A stretch of DNA of 64,000 nt from Streptomyces antioxidans (GTDB lineage: Bacteria; Actinomycetota; Actinomycetes; Streptomycetales; Streptomycetaceae), in assembly GCF_000968685.2 (NCBI RefSeq), contig NZ_LAKD02000030.1, forward strand, positions 1-64,000. The letters are read 5' to 3'. The notes beneath the pieces were generated by a model. It searched no databases, was not told where the DNA came from, and was given only the letters and a program-made list of their open reading frames with translations. This document shows positions 7,855 through 17,600 of this stretch, one piece after another (position 1 is the first letter of the stretch; each line of letters opens with the position of its first letter). A program made the translations under genes and the position numbers.

Positions 7855-8466
7855 GTGCTGGATCGTCGGCTGGAGCGACTGGAACGCGAGCTGATGCTGG
7901 TGGCCAGGTGCTCAGTCCTGACCCCCCGCGAACGCAGGGGCCAGACGACGGCCCACCAGAACCCCCCGGCGGAGAACCCTCCGGCGAAGCCGGACACCAC
8001 CCCGGCCGCTCGCGGGGCGGCCCACAAGGAACCCCACCCGGACCGCCGCACCGATGAGGCCTGCACCGCCCCCACCCGCCTGGACCGCTCCGGCTATCTC
8101 CTCCTCTCCCGTCTGGACGCCGAGGGCGCGATGACCATCGGCCAGCTGGCCGACGCGTTCCAGCTGGACGTATCGACGGTCAACCGCCAGACCGGCGCCC
8201 TGCTCCGGTCCGGCCTCGTGGAACGCATCCCGGACCCGGAGGGCGGACTGGCCCGCAAGCTCCGCGTCACCCCGCGGGGCGCGGACCGCCTGGCGGCGGA
8301 ACGGACCCGCAGGCAGACCGACCTGTCCCGGCTCCTGGAGTCGTGGCCCCCGGAGGACGTGGCCCGCTTCGAGGACGTCCTGACCCGCTTCAACCGCGAG
8401 GTGGAACGCCAGGAGGGCCGGGCCTGGCCACGGGAAAAGGACGGGGCGGCCCGCACCGCGGAATGA
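7855..8466 (+). CDS. MarR-family transcriptional regulator
   Basis: A 203-residue winged-helix repressor. The DNA-binding domain is at about residues 78-150: LDRSGYLLLSRL, then IGQLADAFQLDVSTVNRQTGALLRSGLVER and a basic wing with RVTPRG. Residues 28-75 form an unusual Pro/Ala/Thr-rich insert between the first dimerisation helix and the HTH, which most MarR proteins lack. The GTG at 7855 follows a strong AGGAGGAAT ribosome site. It is divergent from the DHA2 transporter and most likely represses it and itself through the palindrome at 7785-7817. Confidence 0.85.
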   Translation: MLDRRLERLERELMLVARCSVLTPRERRGQTTAHQNPPAENPPAKPDTTPAARGAAHKEPHPDRRTDEACTAPTRLDRSGYLLLSRLDAEGAMTIGQLADAFQLDVSTVNRQTGALLRSGLVERIPDPEGGLARKLRVTPRGADRLAAERTRRQTDLSRLLESWPPEDVARFEDVLTRFNREVERQEGRAWPREKDGAARTAE

Positions 8467-8538
8467 GGACGCCGAGAAGAGCGTTGCGACAGACAAAGGC
8501 ATGACCTCTGTCACACCCACCAAGGAGGCCAGGAAGAA

Positions 8539-8937
8539 ATGCCCACCCCCGCTTCCCACCCCCAGACCACCGGCACGAGCGGCGGACACCGCGTGGACGT
8601 GGAGCGCGGCACGCAGCACGTCACGGTCACGATCGACGGCCGCGTCGTAGCGGAGTCGACCCGCCCCCTGCTGGTCCACGAGACCGGGCTCCCGGTCCGC
8701 TACTACCTCCCCGCGGAGGACGTGGACCTGACCCTCTTCGAGCCCACCGACACCCACACCACCTGCCCCTTCAAGGGCGAGGCCGCCTACTGGACCTACC
8801 GCGGCCCGGCGGGCGCGGGCACGGAGCCGCGACCGGACGTGGTGTGGGCGTACCCGCAGCCGATCGAGAAGGTGTCGGAGATCAAGGACCACCTGTCGTT
8901 CTACGACGAGGTAGCGAAGGTCGACGTAGCGCAGTAA
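8539..8937 (+). CDS. DUF427 domain protein
   Basis: A 132-residue single-domain protein of the DUF427 (beta-tent) family. Recognisable family segments are GGHRVDVERGTQHVTVTIDGRVVAESTRPLLVHETGLPVRYYLP, the CPFKGEAAYW core, and VVWAYPQPIEKVSEIKDHLSFYDE near the end. The biochemical role is not established in this family; it occurs in actinobacterial accessory metabolism. A good AAGGAGG ribosome site stands before ATG 8539. It follows the MarR gene by 72 bases in the same direction. The DNA just after the stop carries short near-repeats of a GTCGACGTAGC-like unit that I cannot interpret. Confidence 0.85.
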   Translation: MPTPASHPQTTGTSGGHRVDVERGTQHVTVTIDGRVVAESTRPLLVHETGLPVRYYLPAEDVDLTLFEPTDTHTTCPFKGEAAYWTYRGPAGAGTEPRPDVVWAYPQPIEKVSEIKDHLSFYDEVAKVDVAQ

Positions 8938-9057
8938 ATCGACGTAGCACGGTAAAAGGTAGACGTAAGAGAACACCAATGGGCCTGACAGGACGCCCAG
9001 CAGGCCATCACCCGGTCAGGGGCCTTCCGAAAACCCCCCGGGGGGAACCCCTGACGC

Positions 9058-9519
9058 GTGCACATCCACGCGTACTCGTGGCTGGGCGAGAAGGAGCTGT
9101 TCGACCGGGAGGCCCTTCGCCGCCCACCTGACCGCCCCCACCCGCCGGTCACGGCGGAGGACGAGGAGCGCTACCGCACGCTCCTGGAAACGTTCCGCCG
9201 CTCGGAGCTCCCGCCACTGGAAACGTCCCTCTGGCTCCTGAAGTCCCCCACCCTGATCCGCGCCACCTTCGAAGAACCGAAGGACGCCGCCGCCTGGCTG
9301 GGCCGTGAACTGACCGCACACGCCCCCGGCTTCCTCTCCCACCAGGAAGCCGACACCGCCCGCCTGTCCCGCCTGGTCACCACAGCCACCGCCCGCCTGA
9401 CCCACGGCACGGACGTCTCCTTCGGCTTCTACCTGGGCCGCACGTCCTTCCTCTCCCTCGCCCTGGTGACCTGCACCCCCAACCCCTGGACCCCGGCCCT
9501 GCCGTGCCCCCTCACCTGA
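9058..9519 (+). CDS. Hypothetical protein
   Basis: A 153-residue soluble protein without signal peptide or membrane segment, starting at GTG 9058 (VHIHAYSWLGEKELFDREAL). It has the feel of a conserved Streptomyces orphan: well-biased codons and alternating helical segments (EEDEERYRTLLETFRRS, EPKDAAAWLGRELTAHA, DTARLSRLVTTATARL). I do not recognise a domain. The start is supported by a purine-rich GGGGGGAA stretch 10 bases upstream. Nothing nearby points to its role. Confidence 0.6.
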   Translation: MHIHAYSWLGEKELFDREALRRPPDRPHPPVTAEDEERYRTLLETFRRSELPPLETSLWLLKSPTLIRATFEEPKDAAAWLGRELTAHAPGFLSHQEADTARLSRLVTTATARLTHGTDVSFGFYLGRTSFLSLALVTCTPNPWTPALPCPLT

Positions 9520-9611
9520 CCGGCAACTAGGCAACGTCGATCCTTCTCCCCGGCGCGGTCACCCATCCGCCGAGCGGCACGCAGCCCGATGCGCGCCATG
9601 GCGAACCACAT

Positions 9612-9652
9612 CGGCCAGTGATCGCCCATGCGCCATGGGCGATCACTGGCCG
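9612..9652. terminator. Perfect 19-bp hairpin, likely terminator
   Basis: Two perfectly complementary 19-base arms (9612-9630 and 9634-9652, core GTGATCGCCCATG) with a CGC loop lie between the hypothetical gene ending at 9519 and the Beta gene starting at 9734. There is no clear T-tract, so it may be an I-shaped terminator or a binding site. Its perfection is unusual and suggests selection. Confidence 0.55.
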
Positions 9653-9733
9653 GAATTGCCCCCTTTCGCTGCCGGGCGACCCTCTTCACGCTTCAACCAG
9701 GAGCGATTCAGCGGGGCCAAGGGGGGATCCGCC

Positions 9734-10828
9734 ATGGTCGAGCCGTTCTATGTACCCGTACTGCCGACGCGCCGGAGCGCATGGGACGCCTACGCGAGCC
9801 TGGAGGCGGACGTACGGCGACGCGTCGCACCGCTGTGGACGGTCGTCCCCCGCGTCGGGCCGGAGCGCACCAGAGGGGCGCCCCCCGAGACGGACCCGGA
9901 CACCAACTCGCCGGACCTGGGCCGTTGGTTCACCACACGCATGGACAACCTCATCCGGGCGATGGACGGCCTCCCCGGCTGGGTGGACCCCGTCCATGTC
10001 GAACGGCACGTCGAGGCGTCGGCCATCGGGCTGTGGCACGTGGCGACCAGAAGCGAGCTACGCCTGGTCACCGGCCCGGAACGAGCCCCGACCCTCCAGC
10101 GCTACGCCGCCGATCTCGCGTTCCTCAGCGGACGAGGGATCGGCATACGCGTCTTGTTGGACACCGTGCGGGACGAACCGAGCCCCGCGGACCTGCTGAA
10201 CCTGATCGCCCGCCTCTGCCTCCCCCCGGCCCAGCTCGACCTCATCCTGGACGTCGGCATGGTCACGGATGCCATCGAAGCCACCAAACTCGCCCTCGTC
10301 GGTGTCGACGTCCTCGGCGCCCTGGTTCCCTGGCGCACGGTCGTCCTCACCGCGGGAGCCTTCCCCCGCGACCGGGAGCACTTAGAGGTGCGACCGACGC
10401 GCATCGCAGAACGCCACGACTGGCAGATCCACCAAACGGTCCGCGCCGCCCGCCCGGAGCTCCCGGGCCCGCTGCTCTACGGCGACTACTCCGTGGAACA
10501 CGCACACAGCGCGAACATCTCCGCCCGCCCCTACGGCCCCCCTTACGGTCTGCTCCGCTACACCGCACCGCACGACTTCCTCATCGCCCGAGCGCCCCTC
10601 AGAGGCCCCGACCGGGCCGACCGCGTTCGTGCCATGGCCCGGCGCATAGTGACGTACGAGGCCTTCCGCGGCATCGAAGACACCACCTCCAGCGACGCCG
10701 AACGCTGGCTGCACACCTGCGCCTACGGCGACGGCTCGGCCGGATCGGGCAACGCCGAGAAGTGGATCCAGGTCGGCCATCTCCAGCACATGAACTACGT
10801 CGCACGGCAGTTGCCCCACACGAGGTGA
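9734..10828 (+). CDS. Beta family protein (intact copy)
   Basis: A 364-residue member of the Beta protein family (named after a phage T4 protein). The N-terminus EPFYVPVLPTRRSAWDAY, the segment ARPYGPPYGLLRYTAPHDFL, and a C-terminus built around an HLQHM motif are typical. A TIM-barrel-like pattern of repeated strand-helix units (GIGIRVLLDT, LDLILDVGMV, WRTVVLTAGAFP) is visible. Function is unknown; these proteins are frequent in mobile and defence regions. ATG 9734 was chosen because the family N-terminus begins there, although the frame is open further upstream. A broken paralogue lies at 45.1-46.1 kb. A strong hairpin closes the gene. Confidence 0.75.
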   Translation: MVEPFYVPVLPTRRSAWDAYASLEADVRRRVAPLWTVVPRVGPERTRGAPPETDPDTNSPDLGRWFTTRMDNLIRAMDGLPGWVDPVHVERHVEASAIGLWHVATRSELRLVTGPERAPTLQRYAADLAFLSGRGIGIRVLLDTVRDEPSPADLLNLIARLCLPPAQLDLILDVGMVTDAIEATKLALVGVDVLGALVPWRTVVLTAGAFPRDREHLEVRPTRIAERHDWQIHQTVRAARPELPGPLLYGDYSVEHAHSANISARPYGPPYGLLRYTAPHDFLIARAPLRGPDRADRVRAMARRIVTYEAFRGIEDTTSSDAERWLHTCAYGDGSAGSGNAEKWIQVGHLQHMNYVARQLPHTR

Positions 10829-10859
10829 CCCCGCCGGAGGGGCAACGTCCGGCGGGGTC
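10827..10859. terminator. Bidirectional terminator hairpin
   Basis: A perfect 12-bp stem (GACCCCGCCGGA and its complement) with a 9-base loop begins inside the Beta-gene stop codon and ends 29 bases before the 3' end of the convergent LPMO gene. It can serve both genes. Confidence 0.75.
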
Positions 10860-10888
10860 GTGGTGTGAGTGCCTGGCTTGTGGGGCGC

Positions 10889-11557
10889 TCAGCCGAAGTT
10901 CACGTCACTGCACAGGAAGTACGTCTGGTCCATGTGCGACGCCTGCCAGATCGTGTAGACGACGTGGCGGCCGGTGTAGCCGGAGGTGCTGACGTCGATC
11001 GAGTAGTCGTTGCTGGGGCCGTACTTGCCAGTGGTGGCGACCAGTTGCAGGTCACTCCACTTCAGCGGCTGGGTGGTGGGGTCGTACCCCTGCCGGGTCA
11101 CATACACCTTGAAGTAGTCCGCACCGTGGCTGGCCTGGTCGTACAGCTTGACGGTGAAGTTGCCGCCGATCGTCGTCGTCTGCCAGGCGCCCGGCGTGTC
11201 CAGCGAGTTGTATCGGCCACCCTCGGTGTGGCCACCGCTGCACAGCTGTCCGTCCGGAACCACCGCCGGAAAGTCGCCCGCGGAGCCGTTGCGGTACAGC
11301 CCGTTCCAGTTCCACATGGCGTTCGGGTCGTCCTGCCACGCCTGCCAGCACATGGGGTCCAACTGTGCCATCTCGGGGTTCTGGAAGTCGTCTCCCCAGC
11401 GCAGCCAGCAGCCGTAGTTGCGGGACGCGGGGTCGACGACAGATCCATGGGCGCTCGCGGTGCTGGACCACGGGATCAGACAGAGCAGCGCAACGGCCAG
11501 CAGGCCGAGGGTGCGAGATGCCCAACATAAGGAATTGCCGCGTACATGACAAATCAT
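10889..11557 (-). CDS. Secreted lytic polysaccharide monooxygenase, AA10
   Basis: A 222-residue secreted copper enzyme that oxidatively cleaves chitin or cellulose. The signal peptide covers residues 1-36 (hydrophobic LGLLAVALLCLIPW, then STASA), leaving His37 (HGSVVDPASRNYGCW) as the mature N-terminus of the copper histidine brace. The second brace histidine is H110 in SGGHTEGG, and the axial aromatic lies near the C-terminus in QTYFLCSDVNFG. No carbohydrate-binding module is attached. ATG 11557 was chosen for its GGAGGAAG ribosome site and the signal peptide. A perfect CebR-type operator stands 42 bases upstream of the start, favouring cello-oligosaccharide-responsive control. Confidence 0.92.
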   Translation of the reverse strand: MICHVRGNSLCWASRTLGLLAVALLCLIPWSSTASAHGSVVDPASRNYGCWLRWGDDFQNPEMAQLDPMCWQAWQDDPNAMWNWNGLYRNGSAGDFPAVVPDGQLCSGGHTEGGRYNSLDTPGAWQTTTIGGNFTVKLYDQASHGADYFKVYVTRQGYDPTTQPLKWSDLQLVATTGKYGPSNDYSIDVSTSGYTGRHVVYTIWQASHMDQTYFLCSDVNFG

Positions 11558-11598
11558 TGCGTGATCTTCCTCCATCGTCCTAGAGGGGGAGAGAGTGA

Positions 11599-11612
11599 TG
11601 GGAGCGCTCCCA
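11599..11612. promoter_or_regulatory. CebR operator, TGGGAGCGCTCCCA
   Basis: A perfect 14-bp palindrome identical to the well-known CebR box of Streptomyces lies just upstream of the LPMO gene. CebR is a LacI-family repressor released by cellobiose/cellotriose. Transcription of the LPMO probably depends on cellulose degradation products. A half-site-like GTGGGAGC follows directly. Confidence 0.85.
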
Positions 11613-11795
11613 TAGGTGGGAGCTTCCCCGAGAAGAACCCCACGAAACGCAGAGCTCGAAATGAAGGCGCAGGCAAGCCGCGCCAAGCACCGGCCCCACC
11701 CGCCAGAGACGCCAGCCCTCCCCAGCTTCAGCAGCGGTTGACGGGTCATCGCGTCATCCATCACCAGACAGCCCTGTCCGCCGGGACCGCGTGAC

Positions 11796-12470
11796 GCTGA
11801 GGGGAAACTGTGGCACTACGCCGCCCAGTTCCCGGTGGTGGAGGTCGACGCCACGTACGACTCCCTGCCCAGCACCCGCAACAGCCCCCTGTGAACCGAG
11901 TGTCCCCGACCGCACTGCCCACCGACCTGCCCGACGCACTGACCGGACGAAGGGGCGAACCCCCAAGGCCCGCAGACATCGCCCCGGGGCTGCCCGACGA
12001 GGTATGGCAGCGCTTCAGCGCAGCTCTGAAACCCCTGAAGTCCTGGCGACGCACACTCAAAGGCGCCCCTCGCCCAATGCGCCCGGCGCACGGCGGGCCG
12101 GCCCGTCGCCGCAAAATTCCGGCACCCCACCTGGCGGCAAGAGGACGAGCGAGCCAAGGCCGAGGCGGCGGCGCTGAAGGACTGGGACATGTCCGTCGTG
12201 GCCGTAGACATGACCCAGAACCTGCCCACCTCGCTACCTCCGGCCACCCTAGTCACCTCACCCCGCCTGGCGGTGGCCCGCTTCCAAGGCCGCAACGACG
12301 CTTGGCGCACGGGCGCCAAGGAGGAGCGCTTCCGCTACACCTACGCCACGGAGGAGCTGACGGTGTGGATCCCCCGTCTCCACGCAACGGCCGAACAGGC
12401 CGACGAGGTTAACGCCCTGTTCAGCACATGCTGTGAGTCGTGCTCGAACGGGGCGGCCGCGCCAGATTCC
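11796..12470 (+). pseudogene. Decayed DUF72 gene
   Basis: Successive + strand frames spell a DUF72 (TIM-barrel) protein. First is GKLWHYAAQFPVVEVDATY ending at an in-frame TGA near 11893. After a shift comes GLPDEVWQRFSAALKPLK (about 11985-12040). After another gap come WRQEDERAKAEAAALKDWD, SVVAVDMTQNLPTSLPPATL, VTSPRLAVARFQGRNDAW, EERFRYTYATEEL and ADEVNALFSTCC (about 12130-12440). Central sequence (the RFRHRSWW region) is partly deleted. Several frameshifts, one nonsense codon and a missing N-terminus make this a clear pseudogene. Functional DUF72 proteins of this type are about 250-300 residues. Confidence 0.75.
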
Positions 12471-12640
12471 CCCTGGCCCTCCAGACCCACGGACCTCTTC
12501 CGACCCTTACAACGTGATCACTGCCATGGGGCCGCGTTCGGCGGTGTTCGGCCGCACATATGCGAAGACCCCGCACTCAGCGACTGGGCTGATGGCGGGG
12601 TCTGCTGGCACCTTCCTCAAGGTGCCCCCGGCGGGGGACT

Positions 12641-12747
12641 CGGTAAATGGGGACATACCGATCCGTTGGTGAGCGGTGAGCTAGTCATCCAGACCAGTTT
12701 CCTGGTGCCGGTGACTCGAGCCCGCACGTAACCGACCGGCGCTTCGG
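12641..12747 (+). repeat. Dispersed ~105-bp repeat, copy A
   Basis: This stretch matches the repeats at 29384-29487 and 35396-35501 in the same orientation. The shared skeleton is CGGTAAATGG, then CCG-TCCGTTGGTG-GCGGTGAGCT, ATCCAGAC, CGGTGCCGGTGAC, and CGCACGTAACCGACCGGCGCT. Copy A has lost the long downstream homology that copies B and C share. It follows the DUF72 wreck. Confidence 0.8.
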
Positions 12748-13416
12748 CCGCTGCGCACGGGGCCGCCTTTCGAGGCTCCCTGCCGCGCCTCGGAGGAGCC
12801 GCCGAGCGGTAAAAGAACCAGGGAACTCTGCCACTTACGTGGTTCGGTGGGACCTCCTAACGGCCAGGTGTGGCACCAGGACCGGCGATCTGCCATCGAC
12901 AGGGCCGCCGCTACCGGTAGCGACCATCCGCGTGGCAGCCGTGGGGCGACTCTCCGAAGTGCGAAGTCCGAGACGGCCAGGACACCGAGACCGAACGAGA
13001 GCCCGACCCAGCGGTCACTCTCGTCGCGGACAAGGCGGGCTCCAGTCCGCCGAACAGGCCCCCGGCGGAACAGATCATGTGGGCCCACCTCCAACGAGAG
13101 CAGGCCTCCGGTCGCATCCCGAACGCTGCTGAGCTTGACCGCGTCGCAGGCACCAACAACTACGGCTGTTCACTGCTGACCCGGTGGCGGCGCATCGGAC
13201 GTATTTCCCCGATCTGACTTGTTCCTTCAGCTGGGGCGGGATGTGAACTCACGACTCTTCGTCTCGAACGAGGTTCGGGCGGGATCGACACCGGATGGTT
13301 TGCTGCTTTGCCTGGTCAGGGCGTTGGTGTGGGGTGGTTTCGGCGGGTGTCGAAGGGGCTTGGGGAGCGGGTCGGCTCCCAGATGGCTCCCAGTGCCCAG
13401 CATGGTGCCGACGCCC
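12748..13416. other. Gene-poor stretch with a possible SpdB-like fragment
   Basis: I find no intact gene here. The + strand frame 13068-13217 reads EQIMWAHLQREQASGRIPNA, then ELDRVAGTNNYG, and ends RWRRIGRISPI before TGA. This resembles the C-terminal helix-turn-helix tail of DUF2637/SpdB-type plasmid-transfer proteins, so it may be a remnant of an integrated actinobacterial conjugative element. Near 13370-13400 there is a direct repeat of GGCTCCCAG. The rest is featureless. Confidence 0.35.
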
Positions 13417-14691
13417 CTACGTGTGACGTGACAGGTCGTCCACCAGAAGGTCGAGAGTGGCCTCCTCGTGGAGTGCGACGCCGAGGGCCGTCATGGCAGG
13501 GGCGAGATCCGGGTCCCAGTCCGCGCTGACCGGCTGGCCGTCGAGCGCCAATTGAGGGATGCCCTCAGCCTGGCTGCGAGCGGCCAGGTGCTCGTAATCC
13601 GCGGTGCCCATGCGCCACGGCACGGCGTCGTAGAGGCGGATGACCCGGTTGGCCAGAACGATTCCTGGCCAGTCGAAGTCACCGTGGTAGGCGAAGCGAC
13701 AACCTGTGGCGGCGAGGGCGTCGAGAAGCGTGACGACCACCGTTGCGGCGCTGCCGGACGTGCACACGAGGGGCCGGACGCAGGCCGCGTCTGCCGCGGC
13801 TTCCACCACGCGCGGATTCTCACAGATGTGGATGAGCGTTGCGGCGGGGAGACGTAGCCGCAGGGAGTGCAGGTCGCGCGGCGTCAGGTGCGTTTCGGCG
13901 TGATGCTTGGCCCGCTCCCGCAGGGCACACTCCCGCCAGCCCTCGCCAGCGGGGCGCAGCCCGTAGGTCAGCACTGTGCTGGAGACCTCGTCCGGCGTTA
14001 CGGACACCAGCCGCCACAGAGTGCGTCGGCCGGCCGCGTCGTCGGGGAACTCGGTGCCATGGGCGAGGGAGACACCGCGTTGGACGAGGCGTGCGAGCCA
14101 AGTGCCGTCGTCCAGGCCGTGCGCCGAGCCGGTCGTCATGGCGGCGAGTTCTCCTCGGCCGAGGGCGTTGCCGCTACGTTCAGGACCGAGGAGAACGGCG
14201 AGGACTTGGACCGCCTGCTGGAGTGTCCAGATCGCCGCATCGTGCGTCACTCCCCTCGGAACCCCGGCCCGGCGCAACAGGTCGTACCACCGCCTGGGCC
14301 ATTCCTGGCCGGCGAGCGGGGAGGCGTCCAGAGACGACGCGAGGGACGACCACACCTGCTCCCGCCGTGCCGTCGCGTCCGCGCGGACGGCACGGCGGTC
14401 GGTGAGGGGCGGGCCGAGTTCCTCCAGGGTGTCCCTGAGGCCGAGTCCGGCGGCCGAGGCGCGCAGCCGTGCGTCTAGCACGTCGAGCCGTACGGTCACG
14501 GCGCCACCGGTGAGGGGTTTGCCCAGGAGGAGGGACAGGTCGTTGCGTTCCTGGATGTTCAGCGCGGCCAGCCGGAGCGAACCGGTGGCCTGTACACCGT
14601 TGCTCTCCAGGCGTTTGCGTATGCCCTCCCAGAGCCGGGTGAGTCCCGGTCCGGTCAGCCAGTCGCGGGTCGCGGGGGGCAGTCCGTTCAT
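13417..14691 (-). CDS. jetD: Wadjet type II JetD (DUF2399, TIGR02679 family)
   Basis: A 424-residue protein, the toprim-containing nuclease subunit of the Wadjet SMC complex that cleaves circular plasmid DNA. The N-terminal arm-binding part spans about 1-230. The C-terminal DUF2399 region holds the toprim-like core: LIHICENPRVVEAAA with the catalytic glutamate, PLVCTSGSAATVVVTLLDAL, and FAYHGDFDWPGIVLANRVI with the acidic DxDW motif. All of these acidic residues are present, so the nuclease looks active. ATG 14691 overlaps the jetC stop as ATGA; an in-frame upstream extension lies within jetC and is disregarded. It is the last gene of jetABCD. Confidence 0.88.
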   Translation of the reverse strand: MNGLPPATRDWLTGPGLTRLWEGIRKRLESNGVQATGSLRLAALNIQERNDLSLLLGKPLTGGAVTVRLDVLDARLRASAAGLGLRDTLEELGPPLTDRRAVRADATARREQVWSSLASSLDASPLAGQEWPRRWYDLLRRAGVPRGVTHDAAIWTLQQAVQVLAVLLGPERSGNALGRGELAAMTTGSAHGLDDGTWLARLVQRGVSLAHGTEFPDDAAGRRTLWRLVSVTPDEVSSTVLTYGLRPAGEGWRECALRERAKHHAETHLTPRDLHSLRLRLPAATLIHICENPRVVEAAADAACVRPLVCTSGSAATVVVTLLDALAATGCRFAYHGDFDWPGIVLANRVIRLYDAVPWRMGTADYEHLAARSQAEGIPQLALDGQPVSADWDPDLAPAMTALGVALHEEATLDLLVDDLSRHT

Positions 14692-17600
14692 ACGGACACC
14701 AGACGCCGGTGCCGACCGTTCCAGGTGTAGTGCAGGGTGGCCACCCCGCGCACATGGGGGTCGCGGAGGCACTCGTAGATGTGCAGGGACGGCACCTCGG
14801 GCCAGTTGCCCATGAGCCGTTCGCTGGTGAGGACGAAGTCGAGATCGAGGTCGACGAGGATACGGCCCAGTCGGCCATGGGTCGGCTCGTCGACCTTGGC
14901 GAAGGCGTCGTCCAGGAGGATCAGGCGTGGCGCGTGCGGTGCCGACTCGGCGAGGCTCGTGAAGTGGGCGGCGGCCGCGGCGAAGAGCACGAGGTAGGAG
15001 AGGACACGCTGTTCGCCCTGGCTGAGCCCGGTCCGGCCGGTCAGCTTCCTACGGCGGCCAGGGGCCGCGTCCTCAACCACGAAGGTGTGGAAACGGAACC
15101 AGTCGCGGTAGTCCAGGGCGGTCCGCAGATGGGCGGCGTAACCGGCTGATGGGTCGGCGCGTCGGGCGTCCTCGATCCGGCGTTGCAGTACTTCGCGCAG
15201 CTGCTCGGTCTCCTCGCGCGTCCGGAGGCTCGACGGACTGCGCAGCAGGTCCACGGCTGCCCGGACGTCCGCGTCCACGTCCGCGTCCAGCTTCCACAGC
15301 AGCTCGACACCGAGACCGTGGGAGGTGCGCACGGTCCGCAGGGTGTCGTTGAGAGCCGCGACCAGGTTCGCCGCAGTGATGACCTGTGCCGAGAGGTGGT
15401 CGCCGAGTTCGCCGGTAAGGAACCGCTGGAACACCTCACGCTCGCGTTCGGTGAGCCGTCCCCGGGCTTCCGCGGCCTGGACCGCGATCCGCTCGCCGAC
15501 GGCCGCGACGTCATGGGACCCGTGGTCGTCGACCAGTCGGCAGACCTTGATCCCGTCGCGTTCTTCCAGCTGCGCGTCGAACCCGCCGGCCAGTTGGTCG
15601 CGCAGATCGGTGTGCCGGTTGAGCAGGGTGCTGTCCGATACCTCGCCCTTCGGGCGGCCGAGTGCCTGCTCCACGGCCCCGGCGAGGGCCCGCAGCGCGC
15701 GCAGACGGCTGCGGACGTCCACGCTGGGATCGTCCGACACGTACTCGGGCAGCGAGGACCGGTCAAGGCCGGCGCCGAGCACCACCTCCGGTCGGCCGAG
15801 AGCACCGCGAAGAGCGCTGCCGGTGTCGATGACCGCCGTCTCCTGGTCCGCCAGCGTCCCGCGCAGACGCTTCTCGTCCTCTTCCGCGCGCACGCGCAGG
15901 TCGTGGAGGTCATCGAGGGCTCGTTGCGCCCCAGGCAGGGCGCGGACGGCGTTCGCGATGCGCAGCTTGGTTTCCTGCTCACGGGTAAGAATTTCCTCCT
16001 CGGACGACCGGATGGCCTCCTCGCGGGTCCGCAGGTCCTGCTCAGCGGTGCGCAGTCCGGTGAGGTGGACCCGGTAGCTCTCCTCCGCGGCCAGGCGATC
16101 CTCTCGGGCACGTTCGTACCGTTCGGCGTCCGTCTGATTCGCGCCGAGCCGCTCGCCCGTGCCGCCGACCGCCCTGCGTAGATGCCCGACACCGCTGAAC
16201 AAGGCAGCCAGTGCGGTGCGAATGCGGTCCAAGGCATCGGGGTCGCTGGGCAGGTCGTGAGCGGTCGCGGTGGCGTCCGCCTCGGCACGCGCCGATACCG
16301 CGAGAGCACGGGCTTCCTCGGCCTGCCGTGCCGCCCGGGTCGCCATTGTGGTCAGGTCACGTAGGGTCCTCTCGGCTGATTCGGTCCTGCTCCATGCGTT
16401 CGCGAGATTTTGTGCCCGGGGGAAGTCCCGTTCCGCGAGTGTGAGAGCCCGACGCATCGCATCGGTTACGGCGAGTTCCTCGCGGACGTCGGCCAGCCGC
16501 TGTTCCGTCTGCGTGATCCGTTCCTCCAGCTCAGCGAGGATGCGCCGTCGGGTCCCGGCGCGTACGGCGGCGCCCACGTACTCGGTGTCGCCCTTGTCAT
16601 GACGGCCGCTGAGCACACCCAGACGCCAACTGCCGTCGTGGTAGACCGCGTTGTGTGCGGAGTTGTGCGCTGCCGGTGTGAGCGCGATCGAGGCCAGCAG
16701 ACGCTCCACGCGCGCGGACGTCACGCCGCACTCCGGTTCAGGGGCTGGGCGCAGGGCCGAAGCGAGAGTCGGTCCATCCGACAGCACGGGACCGGGCTGG
16801 AGGAGGGTGTCCCGGGTGCGGGGGTCGAGAAGGACACCGTCCGCGCTTACCCACGCGTCCAGGATTCCGCTCGCTTCCAGCGCCCCTTCGAGACTGGCCC
16901 GGTCGGCCGGTGCCAGGTCGTCCGCGAAGTCCACGAGGCGGTAGAAGGGGGCTCCGCTGCCCGGCGTCCTCTCGGCGACGCGATGGTGCGGGGCCGACGG
17001 CTCAGGGTCGGTACGTTGCTCCCAGTCCCGCTTCTGCTCCGTCAGGCGGCCAAGTTCCTCATCGAGTCGGCCGACGCTGAGCGCCAGTGCGTCCCGGCGT
17101 CCGGTGAGTTCCTCGCCGTACGGTTCGAGTGCGGCCTGAGCGGTTCGCCACGCCTGGCTGTCGATGTCGGGTGGCAGCGTGCGGTCCGCGAACGGCGCGT
17201 CGGCGGAGGTCTCGTGGCCGACCGTGGAATGGACGGCGTCCAGCGGCGGGCAGTCGGGCCCCAACGCGGCCCGCGTGTGCGCCGCCCACTCAGCGACGCG
17301 GCGGGCATAGGTGCCGCTCTCCTCGGCGACCTTCTGGCGGCTGACGTCGAGACGGCCGGCGGCCTCTTCCGCCTCGCCCTCCAGCCGTTCCCGCTCGGCA
17401 TCGGCCTGAGCCGCTCCGGCGCGGGCCGCGTCGGCCCGTGAGATGAGGCGGGTCACTTCCTGGACCATCCGGGCCCGGTTTCTCGCGACCGTCTCGGCAT
17501 CCTCCAGCTGGTTCTGCCAGGACCGCAGTCCTTCCTGTGTGGTGGCCGTGTCCGCCCGGGCCGCCGACCGGTGCCGTACGGTGCGCGTCTCCCCATCCGG

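Noticed and set aside
13225..13290. tRNA-like or att-like stretch (GTGAACTCACGACTCTTCGTCTCGAACGAG region)
   Set aside because: It could not be folded into a cloverleaf and lacks the GGTTCGAATCC arm, so neither a tRNA nor an att core can be claimed.
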